In this document: piece by piece, positions 1 through 10,654 of the stretch
Numbering within the stretch: the stretch's first letter is position 1
Layout: every line of letters starts with the position of its first letter
DNA from: Aquisphaera insulae
GTDB lineage: Bacteria > Planctomycetota > Planctomycetia > Isosphaerales > Isosphaeraceae
Length of the DNA: 64,000 bases
Reading direction: 5' to 3'
Assembly: GCF_011064615.1 (NCBI RefSeq)
Contig: NZ_JAALJH010000003.1
Span: forward strand, 205,155 to 269,154
Program-made: the position numbers and the translations under genes
The notes under the pieces: model-generated
What the model was told of the DNA's origin: nothing
What the model saw: the letters and a program-made list of their open reading frames with translations, nothing else
The model's database searches: none

Positions 1-232
1 GGGCTGATTCATGGCGTCGATTCGTGAGAAGTCCTGCGAGCCATCCGCGGACGACGGAGAGCTTCCACCTTCGGATTGTAGGTTGCCCTCCTGGAACGAC
101 GCAAGGACTCGGGCGCGATCCCAGGAGATCCGCCGAACACCTCCGCGAGAAACCCGGTCATACTCAACGGCGACGGCCCCGAATTGAGTAGGGAGCTTCT
201 CCACCCGCGAGTTATCCGGAGCAAGCGTCCGC
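1..232. other. Left-edge region upstream of the first sigma factor gene
   Basis: I see no convincing coding region, RNA gene or repeat here. It presumably holds the promoter of the sigma factor gene that begins at 233, but I could not pick out a clear -35/-10 pair. Confidence 0.4.
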
Positions 233-736
233 ATGCCCAGCGACCGCGACGTCTTCCTGGGTCTCGTTGACGACCACGGCGCGGTCGTGCTGGCCTTCCT
301 CAGGCGGCTCTGCGGGCGGGTCCATGATGCCGAGGATCTGTTCCAGGAGGTGGCGGTCCGCGTCTGGCGGAACCTCGGCTCGCGGCCGAGGCTCCGTAAC
401 CCGCGGGCCTGGCTCATGACGATCGCCTACCGGACCTTCCTGGACCACCGGTCAACCCGAAATCTCCCGGCGACGCCGGGAGACGACGGCGAGATCCTCA
501 CCACGCGGGCCGGCCCGGATCACGATCCCGCCGTCCTCGTCGAGATGCGGGAGCGGTGCGAGATCGTCCGCGACGCCGTGGCCGGCCTCTCGCCGCCGAT
601 CCGGGAGGTCCTCGCCTTGCATTACACCGGGGGGCTGTCCTTGCGAGAGGTCGCCGGCGTGCTCGGCATCTCGGTCGGCACGGTCAAGAGCCGCCTGGGT
701 GCGGGGCTCGAGCAACTGCGGAGGGAACTCTCATGA
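233..736 (+). CDS. ECF-type RNA polymerase sigma factor
   Basis: A 167-residue sigma-70 family factor with only regions 2 and 4, the ECF layout. Region 2 lies at about residues 15-70 (AEDLFQEVAVRVW, then WLMTIAYRTFLDH). Region 4, with its helix-turn-helix, lies at about 112-165 (LSLREVAGVLGISVGTVKSRL). It would direct RNA polymerase to a specific promoter set. Its stop overlaps the start of the next gene by four bases (ATGA), so the two are translationally coupled. That neighbour has one transmembrane helix and could be its membrane anti-sigma partner; this is inference, since no zinc-binding anti-sigma motif is visible. Confident as a sigma factor; regulon unknown. Confidence 0.9.
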   Translation: MPSDRDVFLGLVDDHGAVVLAFLRRLCGRVHDAEDLFQEVAVRVWRNLGSRPRLRNPRAWLMTIAYRTFLDHRSTRNLPATPGDDGEILTTRAGPDHDPAVLVEMRERCEIVRDAVAGLSPPIREVLALHYTGGLSLREVAGVLGISVGTVKSRLGAGLEQLRRELS

Positions 737-1278
737 ACCACGATCGCGGAACCGCATCGGAGGTCGCGCGGGAGCTCTCCCAGGTCCCGCCGCTCACCCC
801 CGAGCAACGAGCCCTCTGGATCTCGGCGATGCCGGCGGACGCCGCGACGCCCGCGCGACGAGGCCGGCCCTGGCGGGCCACGCTCACGGCCGCCGCGATC
901 CTCCTCGCCGCGACCGCGAGCGTGGCGATCTGGTATCGCCGGGCGAGACCGCTCGGCGAGAGCATCGTCACTCCGGCCGCCCTCCCGACCCTGACCATGC
1001 GCTCGGAGCGGGGACGAGTCGCGGACGAATGGCTCGACCGGCTCGACCGGCTCGACCGGGAGCTGGAGTCGCTCCGTCGCGAGGCGGACCTGCTCGACGT
1101 CCGCCGCGAGGCCAACGACCTGTGGCGCCGCTACGGGACCGGCGGCGGCCTGACGTCCCGGGACGCCCTCGAAGACCCCGGCCGAGGGGCGGGATCGCTG
1201 CTCGCGACCCTCTCGGCCTCCGCCTTCTCCCACCCTCAAGGAGTACGACCGTGCGACGACTCCACCCGCGAACCCTGA
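733..1278 (+). CDS. Single-pass membrane protein coupled to the ECF sigma factor
   Basis: A 181-residue protein of no recognised family. The start is the ATG that overlaps the sigma factor stop. Residues 1-45 are polar and basic, then a hydrophobic helix at about 50-67 (AAILLAATASVAIWY) predicts one membrane crossing. The remainder includes a charged stretch with a repeated LDR triplet (about 98-108) that is likely helical or coiled-coil. Position and topology suit an anti-sigma factor or membrane tether for the upstream ECF sigma, but the HxxxCxxC zinc motif of classic ZAS anti-sigma factors is absent. The next gene follows with its start inside this gene's 3' end, so all three look like one operon. 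Confidence 0.6.
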   Translation: MNHDRGTASEVARELSQVPPLTPEQRALWISAMPADAATPARRGRPWRATLTAAAILLAATASVAIWYRRARPLGESIVTPAALPTLTMRSERGRVADEWLDRLDRLDRELESLRREADLLDVRREANDLWRRYGTGGGLTSRDALEDPGRGAGSLLATLSASAFSHPQGVRPCDDSTREP

Positions 1279-2798
1279 TGGCGACGGTGATGGCCCTTGC
1301 CCTGAGTCTCGGGCCGGCTGCGCAGGCCGATGACGATGAGCCGAAGCCGCGCCCGAAGGCGCCCGGCGACGCCCAGATCGTCGGCTCCGACCGGGCCGGC
1401 GCCTACTTCGTGTCCAAGGCGCTGAAGGAGCGGTACGACCAGGTCGTCGGCCAGATCGAGGGCCTGCGCCAGGACATCGTCGCGACGCGGATCTCCGCCG
1501 CGGAAGGGCGATCGCGGGTCGAGGAGCTCTCGACGAAGCTCCGTGAGCTCCGATCGGAGATCGAGAAATCCCGCGTGTACATCCCGGGGGCCGACCTCGT
1601 CGAGGGCAAGGCCACGACGGCCTTCCCGATCGCCGCGGACGGCTTCCTCCTGATCGACGCCCCGAACGTCGAGCTCCGGGGCTGGGACAGGCCCGAGGTC
1701 CGCTGCATCGTCGAGAAGTCGGTCCTGACCCGGGATGGCAAGGGGATCGACGAGGACCTCGCCGGGATTCGCGTGGAGCACCGACGGGCGACCGGCAAGG
1801 AACTCTTCGGATTCTACCGGGACATCGCCGGCAAGCCGGAGTGGAAGGCCGACTGGGAGCGATTCCGGTTCAAGGACTACCTCGACCGCGAGTTCGAGCA
1901 CGTGAAGCTCACCGGCCTGAGCGGCCAGGAAGGGAACCGGATGATCACGGTGGAGGCGAAGAACGAGGAAGGCGCCGGCCAGGTCTCGGGCCAATGGCGG
2001 CGGCAGGCCCGCCTGGTCGTCTTCGTCCCGAGGTGCAAGTCCGTCGGGGTCCGTGGCGGCCTGGCCGGCTTCCGGGCGAAGGGGGTGCACGCGGCGCTGA
2101 CGGTCGTCGGCGAGGGGGACCGGGATTACAACACGACCTACGCGGTCTCCGAGCAGGACGGGCCGCTCGTCGCCGAGAACATCGCGATCGGGCGGATCGA
2201 GTCGGTCCGGGGGGACGTCTCCGTCTCCGCGACGGCCTACTCGGAGAACGTCTCCACGGTGCACGATGCCCGCGGCCTGACGGTCCAGCCGCCGCCGATG
2301 CAGCCGGCCGAGTACCGCGAGATCGACGGCGGCCTGCGGGTACGGCTGGTCCGGGGCGACCTCACCGTGGGTCGGGTGTCGGGTCGGGTCGACGTGGAGA
2401 ACGACTTCGGCCGGACGAGCTGGCTGGTCGCCGCTCCGCTCGCCCGGGTCGATCACCGGGTCGTCTCGCAGTCCGGCGACATCGAGCTCCGCCTGGACCC
2501 GGCCGCCTTCGCCGGCCTGCCGCTCGCGTGCTTCAGCGAATGCGGCGTCGTCCAGCTCGCCGACGGGGCCATGAAGGGGAAAGGTCCGGGAGAGGCCGTG
2601 CATTCCCTGAGCTTCACCTCCTCGGCGGGCTTCGACGCCCTCCGCGCCTGGCGCGGCCTGGCCACCCAGGTGAACAGCCACGGCAGCCTCTTCCTCGCCG
2701 ACCGCATCGCCGCCGCCCTCCGCGGCAGCTCCCGCGAGCCGGGCGTCGACGTCCTCAACCGCGCCGGCTCCATCCGCCTGCTGCCGGCCCGGCCGTGA
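1251..2798 (+). CDS. Exported DUF4097-like protein with N-terminal coiled coil
   Basis: About 515 residues. The GTG at 1251 is preferred because AAGGAG lies 7 bases upstream and the resulting N-terminus is a good signal peptide (basic MRRLHPR, then a hydrophobic core ending AQA near residue 26). An in-frame ATG at 1278 is the alternative. Residues about 45-105 are helical and rich in charged heptads. From about residue 120 on, the protein is beta-rich with short repeated strands (LIDAPNVELRGW, LRVRLVRGDLTVGRVSGRVDVEN), resembling DUF4097 putative adhesin beta-helix sheets. It probably acts outside the cytoplasmic membrane. Its function is unknown. It overlaps the preceding membrane-protein gene by 28 bases and closes the ECF operon. 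Confidence 0.6.
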   Translation: MRRLHPRTLMATVMALALSLGPAAQADDDEPKPRPKAPGDAQIVGSDRAGAYFVSKALKERYDQVVGQIEGLRQDIVATRISAAEGRSRVEELSTKLRELRSEIEKSRVYIPGADLVEGKATTAFPIAADGFLLIDAPNVELRGWDRPEVRCIVEKSVLTRDGKGIDEDLAGIRVEHRRATGKELFGFYRDIAGKPEWKADWERFRFKDYLDREFEHVKLTGLSGQEGNRMITVEAKNEEGAGQVSGQWRRQARLVVFVPRCKSVGVRGGLAGFRAKGVHAALTVVGEGDRDYNTTYAVSEQDGPLVAENIAIGRIESVRGDVSVSATAYSENVSTVHDARGLTVQPPPMQPAEYREIDGGLRVRLVRGDLTVGRVSGRVDVENDFGRTSWLVAAPLARVDHRVVSQSGDIELRLDPAAFAGLPLACFSECGVVQLADGAMKGKGPGEAVHSLSFTSSAGFDALRAWRGLATQVNSHGSLFLADRIAAALRGSSREPGVDVLNRAGSIRLLPARP

Positions 2799-2877
2799 CG
2801 GCCGGAGAGAAGGCCACGGCTCCTCCAATCGTGCCGTCGCGGTGGCATCGAATGGCCCCGGCCGCTATGCTGGTCCG

Positions 2878-4689
2878 ATGCAAGACCTCAGCCTCCTCTT
2901 GACGCTCGCCGGCGGCCTCGGCGCGGCGCTGATCTGCGGGTACATCACCTTCAAGCTCGGGCTCTCGCCGATCCTCGGGTACCTGATGGCGGGCCTCGTG
3001 GTCGGGCCGTACACGCCGGGGTTCACGGCCAACCAGCACATGGCCGACCAGTTCGCCGAGGTCGGCGTGATCCTCCTGATGTTCGGCGTCGGGCTCCAGT
3101 TCCACGTCGAGGAGCTGCTGGCCGTGCGCCGGGTGGCGATCCCGGGCGCCGTGGGGCTGAGCCTGGCGGCGACGATCCTGGGGGCCATCATCGGGGTGGC
3201 CTACGGCTGGGGCTGGTCCGCCGGGATCGTCTTCGGGCTGGCCCTCTCCGTCGCCAGCACCGTCGTCCTGACCCGTGTGCTGGCGGAGAGCGGGGACCTC
3301 CAGACGCGGGCGGGGCACATCGCCATCGGCTGGCTGGTGGTGGAGGACCTGTTCACGGTCGTCGTGCTCGTCCTGATGCCGGCGATCTTCGCCAAGGAGG
3401 TGAGCGGCTGGGGGCTGATCCTGGCCGTCGGCCTCGCGATGCTCAAGGTGGCCGTGATGGTCGGCCTGACGTTCGTGCTGGGGAACCGGATCATCCCCTG
3501 GATCCTCGACCGGGCGGCCCGGACTCGCTCCCGAGAGCTCTTCACCCTGACCGTGCTGGCGATCGCGCTGGGGATCGCCGTGGGCTCGGTCGAGCTCTTC
3601 GACGTCTCGGTCGCGCTGGGGGCGTTCCTGGCCGGGATGGTCGTCGGCCGGACCGAGTTCAGCCTCCGGGCCGCGACCGAGGCCCTGCCGATGCGGGATG
3701 CCTTCGCGGTGCTCTTCTTCGTGTCGGTGGGGATGCTCTTCCGGCCGAAGTTCCTGCTCGAGTCGCCGGGGCTGATCGCCTGGACGGTCGCCCTCGTGAT
3801 GCTCGCCAAGCCGCTGGTGGCCTTCGCGATCGTGGCCTATTACCGGCTGCCGCTCCGGACGACCCTGTCGGTCAGCCTGGTGACCGGGCAGATCGGCGAG
3901 TTCTCGTTCATCCTGGCCACAGTCGGCGAGCAGCTCGGCGTGATCGACGAGCGGGCGAGAAACGCCATCGTCGCGGCGGCCATCGTCTCGATCGCGGCCA
4001 ACCCGCTGATCTACCGGCTGGTGGACCCGCTGACCCGGCTGCTCGGACGGTTCCTGAAGCGGCCGGCCCCGGACGGAGTGCCGACCCGGCTGGAGGCCGC
4101 GGAGGGGATCGCGGAGGGGCACCGGGCCGAGGCCGACTCCTCGAAGGATGCACGCTTTCGGGCCGTGATCGTGGGCTACGGTCCGGTCGGCCAGACCCTG
4201 GCCCGGCTCCTGGACGAGAACCGGATCGAGCCGGTGATCATCGAGCTGAACGTGGACACGGTCCGCCGCCTCAATGCGGAGGGGACCGCGGCCATCTACG
4301 GCGACGCCGCCCGCCGCGAGACGCTCGAGAACGCCGGCGTGGCGGACGCCGTGGCCCTGGTGATCGGCAGCTCGACGATGCAGGGGACCGCCGAGACCAT
4401 CCGCCTCGCCCGCGAGCTGAACCCATCGATCGTGATCTTCGCCCGCTCCGCCTATCTCCGCGAGGTCGACGACCTCCGTCGGGCCGGCGCCGACGTCGCG
4501 TTTTCCGGCGAGGGCGAGGTGGCGCTGGCGATGACCGAGTCCCTCCTCCGCCACCTCCGCGCCACGCCCGACCAGATCGATCGCGAGCGGGCGAGGATCC
4601 GGGAGGAGCTGTTCGCCGGGAGGTCGACGCCGGAGGCCGTCGTTCAGGGCCGCGAGCTGAGAACAGACGAGAATCGCGATCCCACCTGA
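2878..4689 (+). CDS. KefB/YbaL-type cation:proton antiporter with TrkA-N domain
   Basis: About 603 residues when started at the ATG at 2878, where the hydrophobic first helix begins (MQDLSLLLTLAGGLGAAL); an upstream in-frame ATG at 2842 would add 12 polar residues. About twelve hydrophobic helices fill residues 1-390, matching the Na+/H+ exchanger fold. A cytoplasmic Rossmann TrkA-N domain starts near residue 428 with the nucleotide-binding GYGPVG motif and an acidic residue at the end of the second strand (VIIELN). This architecture belongs to the CPA2 family (KefB/KefC/YbaL), which exports K+ or Na+ against protons and is gated through the nucleotide-binding domain. The exact ion cannot be told from sequence. 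No KefF/KefG partner is adjacent. Confidence 0.88.
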   Translation: MQDLSLLLTLAGGLGAALICGYITFKLGLSPILGYLMAGLVVGPYTPGFTANQHMADQFAEVGVILLMFGVGLQFHVEELLAVRRVAIPGAVGLSLAATILGAIIGVAYGWGWSAGIVFGLALSVASTVVLTRVLAESGDLQTRAGHIAIGWLVVEDLFTVVVLVLMPAIFAKEVSGWGLILAVGLAMLKVAVMVGLTFVLGNRIIPWILDRAARTRSRELFTLTVLAIALGIAVGSVELFDVSVALGAFLAGMVVGRTEFSLRAATEALPMRDAFAVLFFVSVGMLFRPKFLLESPGLIAWTVALVMLAKPLVAFAIVAYYRLPLRTTLSVSLVTGQIGEFSFILATVGEQLGVIDERARNAIVAAAIVSIAANPLIYRLVDPLTRLLGRFLKRPAPDGVPTRLEAAEGIAEGHRAEADSSKDARFRAVIVGYGPVGQTLARLLDENRIEPVIIELNVDTVRRLNAEGTAAIYGDAARRETLENAGVADAVALVIGSSTMQGTAETIRLARELNPSIVIFARSAYLREVDDLRRAGADVAFSGEGEVALAMTESLLRHLRATPDQIDRERARIREELFAGRSTPEAVVQGRELRTDENRDPT

Positions 4690-4881
4690 AGCCATCCGCC
4701 ATTGTGGCAGCCTAACCAAACCGCAAGACTCGACAGCACGCCACAACGGACTTTTCCACAAGCACTTGCGTTCCGAGGCGAGTTCGGCACAAATCGTGCT
4801 TAGAGGAAGAAGCTCGATGCGATCCGGACCATCCGGAGACGAGTCGAACATGGCCCCTTTCACGGGGCGGCCCCTGTATCG
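4690..4881. other. Intergenic region upstream of htpG
   Basis: I looked for a CIRCE element (TTAGCACTC-N9-GAGTGCTAA) and found none. Only a weak 4-bp hairpin, GCAC-aaatc-GTGC, near 4788 is visible. The htpG promoter is presumably here but cannot be assigned. Confidence 0.3.
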
Positions 4882-6837
<1,956 letters not shown>

Positions 6838-6858
6838 ACGGCCGAGGCTCATCTCTCG

Positions 6859-6894
6859 CGAGGGGCGTCTTCGCTGTCGCTTGACGCCCCCTCG
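6859..6894 (+). terminator. Hairpin downstream of htpG
   Basis: An 11-bp GC-rich stem (CGAGGGGCGTC against GACGCCCCCTCG with one bulged C) encloses a 13-nt loop, 21 bases after the htpG stop. There is no following T-run, so termination efficiency is uncertain. Confidence 0.45.
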
Positions 6895-6981
6895 AATCGG
6901 GTCGATGATACAGGGAGCTCGACGCGATACGACGCCAGGCCGGCCCGCAGCCGAAACGCACCGCATCAAGAGGTTCGAGGC

Positions 6982-7221
6982 ATGTCCACGATCCTGAACA
7001 TCGATGAAGTCCAGAGCCGGCTCCGAGAGCTGATCCTGCGTCTCGGTCCCGGAGAAGAGGTCATCATCACCGAAGGCCAGACGCCCGTTGCTCGTATCGT
7101 GGGCGAATCCAGGAAGCCAGCAGCCCGCCTGCGCCCGCCTCCGGGACTGGGCAAGGGATACATCAGCGTCGTCTCGGACGACGACGAACATCTCGGTGCC
7201 TTCCAGGATTACATGCCGTGA
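6982..7221 (+). CDS. Type II antitoxin, Phd/YefM-like
   Basis: A 79-residue protein with a Phd/YefM-like N-terminus (ILNIDEVQSRLRELI, then VIITEGQTPVARIV near residues 33-48). In that family this forms a small DNA-binding dimer that represses its own operon. The C-terminal tail, rich in acidic residues (SVVSDDDEH), is the expected toxin-binding region. The last codon overlaps the next gene by four bases (GTGA), the usual coupling of antitoxin to toxin. I infer that it neutralises the PIN-domain protein encoded next. Confidence 0.85.
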   Translation: MSTILNIDEVQSRLRELILRLGPGEEVIITEGQTPVARIVGESRKPAARLRPPPGLGKGYISVVSDDDEHLGAFQDYMP

Positions 7222-7610
7222 GACTGTTGCTCGACACTCACGCCATGTACTGGTACGTGGATGGGTCGTCGCAGCTTAGCGAGACGGCCCGATCGTTGAT
7301 CCAGGATCTGGACAGCGAGGTTCTGATCAGTCCCGCCTCCTACTGGGAAATCGCCATCAAGGTTAGCATCGGCAAGTTGACCTTGAACCGTCCCTACGAG
7401 GATTTCCTCGGGCTGGTGGTCAACGACTATGGATTTCGGATCCTGCCCATTGAACCCGCGCATACGGTGTTCCTGAGCCGAATGCCCTTCGTCCCTGGCC
7501 ACAAGGATCCCTTCGATCGGCTCCTGGCCGCCCAGGCGATCGTCGAACAGATCCCGATCGTCAGCGTCGACCTGGCGTTGGACGCGTATGGTGTGACTCG
7601 ATTCTGGTAA
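7218..7610 (+). CDS. vapC: PIN-domain toxin, VapC family
   Basis: A 130-residue PIN-domain ribonuclease starting at a GTG that overlaps the antitoxin stop. The catalytic acidic residues expected of a PIN fold are visible: Asp6 in LLLDTH, the Glu of SYWEIAIK (about residue 44), the Asp of DPFDRLLAAQA (about 97) and the Asp of VSVDLALD near the end. VapC toxins cleave tRNA or rRNA when the antitoxin is degraded. The substrate is not deducible here. A convergent ABC-transporter operon begins 117 bases downstream, separated by a strong hairpin. Confidence 0.88.
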   Translation: MRLLLDTHAMYWYVDGSSQLSETARSLIQDLDSEVLISPASYWEIAIKVSIGKLTLNRPYEDFLGLVVNDYGFRILPIEPAHTVFLSRMPFVPGHKDPFDRLLAAQAIVEQIPIVSVDLALDAYGVTRFW

Positions 7611-7649
7611 GACATCGCCGCCGTCCGGCGATCGACGCATGACTTGCAA

Positions 7650-7709
7650 GGATGTTCCCCTGGAGGGTGCGTCCGCTCCAGGCTTGACACGCACTCCAGG
7701 GAAACATCC
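7650..7709. terminator. Long inverted repeat between convergent vapC and ABC permease genes
   Basis: GGATGTTCCCCTGGAG at 7650-7665 pairs with CTCCAGGGAAACATCC at 7694-7709 with one mismatch. The loop can pair a further five bases (TGCGT with ACGCA) after a small bulge. It sits between the two convergent stop codons, so it most likely acts as a terminator in both directions. Confidence 0.5.
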
Positions 7710-7726
7710 CCTCGCCGGATTGTCTT

Positions 7727-10624
7727 CTACTTCGGCGGCCGCACGTTGTCCGCTAGCGGGAAGATCAGGTCGCCGGGGATGCCTCCCCAGTACCCGTTGT
7801 CCTGGGCGTGGCCGTCAACCCGGTCCCAGCCCACGCTGTAGAGGAGCCGATGGCCGCTCGTCGACCGGTTCTGAAAGACCGCCGACGGAGAGAGGAGGCT
7901 GAGATCCTCCAGCGGGATCAGTTTCTGCCCGTCCGAGGCGACATAGCCGAACGGCTTGTGCGGCCAGGTGAAGGGGTCGGCCGGCAGCTCGGGCAGGATG
8001 CCCTCCTTGAGGAGCTCGTCGAGCGATCCCGGCAGCTTGCCATCGTGCCGGGCCTGGTAGAGGCGCAGGCCCAGGATCTGGACGAGAGCCCGGCGGGAGA
8101 CCTCGTTGGCGTCCACCTCCATCATGTACTGATGAGTATACGGCAACGTCTTCTGAGCAAGGGGCGTCCACTGGATAAGGTCCGCCACCTGCTGGCCGGA
8201 CAGAAACCGGCCCCCCCTGGTCCAGACGGCCAGGCCGTTCCAGGGACTGGATCGCCAGGGCGCGACGCGTTCCGACTGGGCGACCGGCCGGTCCGCATCC
8301 TGGATGGCACCGGCCAGGAAGAGTCGGATGACCCGACCGAAGCGAGTTCGTTCCCAGGGCGTGGTCAGGAAGTCGTGGTAGAGCGCCTTCAGGGGGGTGA
8401 CCTTCTCCTTCCTGCTCGCCTCCGGACTGAGTAGGTAGTCCTCCACCTTCACGGCGAAGTCCGCGGAGGAAAGCTGATCCATGTTGCGGGCCATCACGGC
8501 CTCGGCCCGGTACGGATCTGCGGGGTCGGGGATCGCCTGGAACTCCTTGAACTGATCGAGGGCCGCCTTCAAGAGCTCGGGCGTCTGCCTCGCGTCGGCC
8601 GCCCAGTTCATGGCCAGCCAGAGGGCCGTTTGCTCAGCATCCTGGCCGCTCTGGGCGATGAACAGGGGGACGACTCCGGACTGCTGCCGGGCCATCCGAA
8701 AGACGGCGATGATGTCCTCCCAGGCCCCCTTGAGGTCGCCATCGGCCCGTCGCTTGCGTGCCGAATCGGCCAGGAGCATCCGCAAGTTCCACATGTTCGG
8801 GAAGCCCGACATCGCCGATAGGGGGGTCCGATGGCTGATATCCACGAACTGGCAGGCGGGCATCGCCGCGGCCTTGCGAATGAACGGCAGAAGGTCCGCG
8901 TTCTCTGCAAGGCTCGAGAGCACCTGCTCCTTGTTGTTCTCCTTGATGACAACCTGGGATATCGTCCTTCCCGCCCTCAGTCGAAGCACCCGACTCGAGT
9001 CCGCGTAAACCTCGGCGGCATTTTCCGCCTTCGGGACCGCCGCGGGGATGCGGACCGCGAATAGATGGGCGTCCACATCCGGCGGCAGCGTCGGGACGTT
9101 CCAGGCCCGTTCCGCGACATAGCCTGCAAAGAGAAGGACGCTCGCCGCAGCTCCCAGGCCGATCAACCGGGCCCAACGTCCCAGGCCGGGCCGCTCCAGC
9201 AGCCAGTCCCACCGCCAGAGGAAGCTGACCGCCAGGATCGTAGGCGGGATCGCGATCATGGTCCAGGGACCGACCAGCGAGGCACTGATGGCCCCGCCGA
9301 CCACCACGGCCAGGATGATGAAGCCCAGCACGGCCATCGCACCGGCCATGATCCCGCGACGAAACGCCATGCCGCTGAGCGCCCCGACGGCCATCGGCGT
9401 CAGCCAGATCATCAGGGCGCCCAGGATGATCACCGCGGACGTCTCTGGGGCGGACCAGACTCGATTGAGCCGGGCCAGGAAGCTATCCGACGTCATCCAG
9501 AGGTACGCGACCAGGCCCAGCGTCCAGATCGCCAGCAAGGGCAACACCCACAACACCAGCCGAACCAGCCAGACGACGCCGGGCCGGGCGCCGTGGCCCG
9601 CCAGCATCCTCGGAGTCCCGGCCCGCGTCTCCATCCCGAACGCGTTCAGCCCGACCAGGAGGGCCACGATGCCGTTCATCAGGAGCCAGAGCCCGTAGAC
9701 CTCCTGTCCCACCCCGAAGAACTGGTAGAACATCGGGGTCACGACGCCAAGTAGCAGCAGCCAGGGCGCGACCGATCGGACCTCGCGGAAGGCCTGCCAG
9801 GCGATCCGCGACGCGGCCGACCATCCCCAGGCGGGACGGCCCATGGCCAGGCCGGCCGTCGTCCGCTCCGCATCGGCGACGGCAGATCGTCGCGACCGAG
9901 GGGATGGCTCACGCACGGCGACGAGCGGACGCGTGGGGGGGCCGGTGCGGAGGAAGGCCAGGTACGAGGCGACCGTGAGGACGACGGCGATCGCCAGACT
10001 CGCGAGGACGGGGATCGTCCGAGACTGCCCCGCGTAGACCGGGGAAACGGACAGCGGAGATGCCAGGATCGACGTCACGATCGCCAGCGTCGCCGCCAGC
10101 AGGACGTTCTTCATCCACGACGACCAGAAGAGCCCGTTGCCGATCACCACGACCAGGACGAGGAGGCCGAGTCCGAGGACCACCCAGGGAGGCCAGTAGG
10201 TCGCGGTCGACAGCATGCGCCCGCCATCGGGAGTCACGACATCGGGAGCCATCCTGTGCCAGCCGTCGGGGGCCAGCCCCGCGCAGAGGAACAGGAACAG
10301 CCCCAGCGCCGCCGCGGTCGCCAGCGCGAATGAGGACTTGGCCAGCCAGACCTCCCGGCGAGGCGCCGGGAGCGTGTCCAGCAACGTCATCGTCCGGGCC
10401 TCTCGCTCCCCCGCGAAGGCCGCCGTCGCGGCCAGGCACGCGTAGAGGGCGGCCCAGAAGAGCGCCATGCCCAGGAGGAAGCCGTTGCGGACTTCTTCCG
10501 GGGAATAGCGGACGAAGATCCCATCGATGCAGAGCGCGAAGGCCGCGACGATCCCCCACATCGGGAGGAGCTGCCGGGCGTCCTTCCACCACAAACGACC
10601 GACCATGAGAGGAGCCTCCGTCAT
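7727..10624 (-). CDS. ABC transporter permease with large C-terminal soluble domain
   Basis: 965 residues. The N-terminal part resembles ABC-2 type permeases: hydrophobic helices spread over residues about 20-510 in two six-helix-like groups, interrupted by a basic cytoplasmic linker near 225-265. After the last helix (about 495-512) comes a soluble region of about 450 residues. Its last 120 residues (RLYQARHDGKLPGSLDEL, LPADPFTWPHKPFGY, LLYSVGWDRVDGHAQD) resemble the C-terminal motif seen in planctomycete pseudopilin-like proteins. Ordinary permeases of this class stop after the membrane part, so this is a fusion. Its start lies 30 bases downstream of the ATPase stop. Substrate unknown. Confidence 0.75.
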   Translation of the reverse strand: MTEAPLMVGRLWWKDARQLLPMWGIVAAFALCIDGIFVRYSPEEVRNGFLLGMALFWAALYACLAATAAFAGEREARTMTLLDTLPAPRREVWLAKSSFALATAAALGLFLFLCAGLAPDGWHRMAPDVVTPDGGRMLSTATYWPPWVVLGLGLLVLVVVIGNGLFWSSWMKNVLLAATLAIVTSILASPLSVSPVYAGQSRTIPVLASLAIAVVLTVASYLAFLRTGPPTRPLVAVREPSPRSRRSAVADAERTTAGLAMGRPAWGWSAASRIAWQAFREVRSVAPWLLLLGVVTPMFYQFFGVGQEVYGLWLLMNGIVALLVGLNAFGMETRAGTPRMLAGHGARPGVVWLVRLVLWVLPLLAIWTLGLVAYLWMTSDSFLARLNRVWSAPETSAVIILGALMIWLTPMAVGALSGMAFRRGIMAGAMAVLGFIILAVVVGGAISASLVGPWTMIAIPPTILAVSFLWRWDWLLERPGLGRWARLIGLGAAASVLLFAGYVAERAWNVPTLPPDVDAHLFAVRIPAAVPKAENAAEVYADSSRVLRLRAGRTISQVVIKENNKEQVLSSLAENADLLPFIRKAAAMPACQFVDISHRTPLSAMSGFPNMWNLRMLLADSARKRRADGDLKGAWEDIIAVFRMARQQSGVVPLFIAQSGQDAEQTALWLAMNWAADARQTPELLKAALDQFKEFQAIPDPADPYRAEAVMARNMDQLSSADFAVKVEDYLLSPEASRKEKVTPLKALYHDFLTTPWERTRFGRVIRLFLAGAIQDADRPVAQSERVAPWRSSPWNGLAVWTRGGRFLSGQQVADLIQWTPLAQKTLPYTHQYMMEVDANEVSRRALVQILGLRLYQARHDGKLPGSLDELLKEGILPELPADPFTWPHKPFGYVASDGQKLIPLEDLSLLSPSAVFQNRSTSGHRLLYSVGWDRVDGHAQDNGYWGGIPGDLIFPLADNVRPPK

Positions 10625-10654
10625 GGGTATGCAATCTCCGGAGTCCGCGCCACG

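Noticed and set aside
4690..4881. A CIRCE heat-shock operator before htpG
   Set aside because: No TTAGCACTC-N9-GAGTGCTAA match; only a weak 4-bp hairpin is present.
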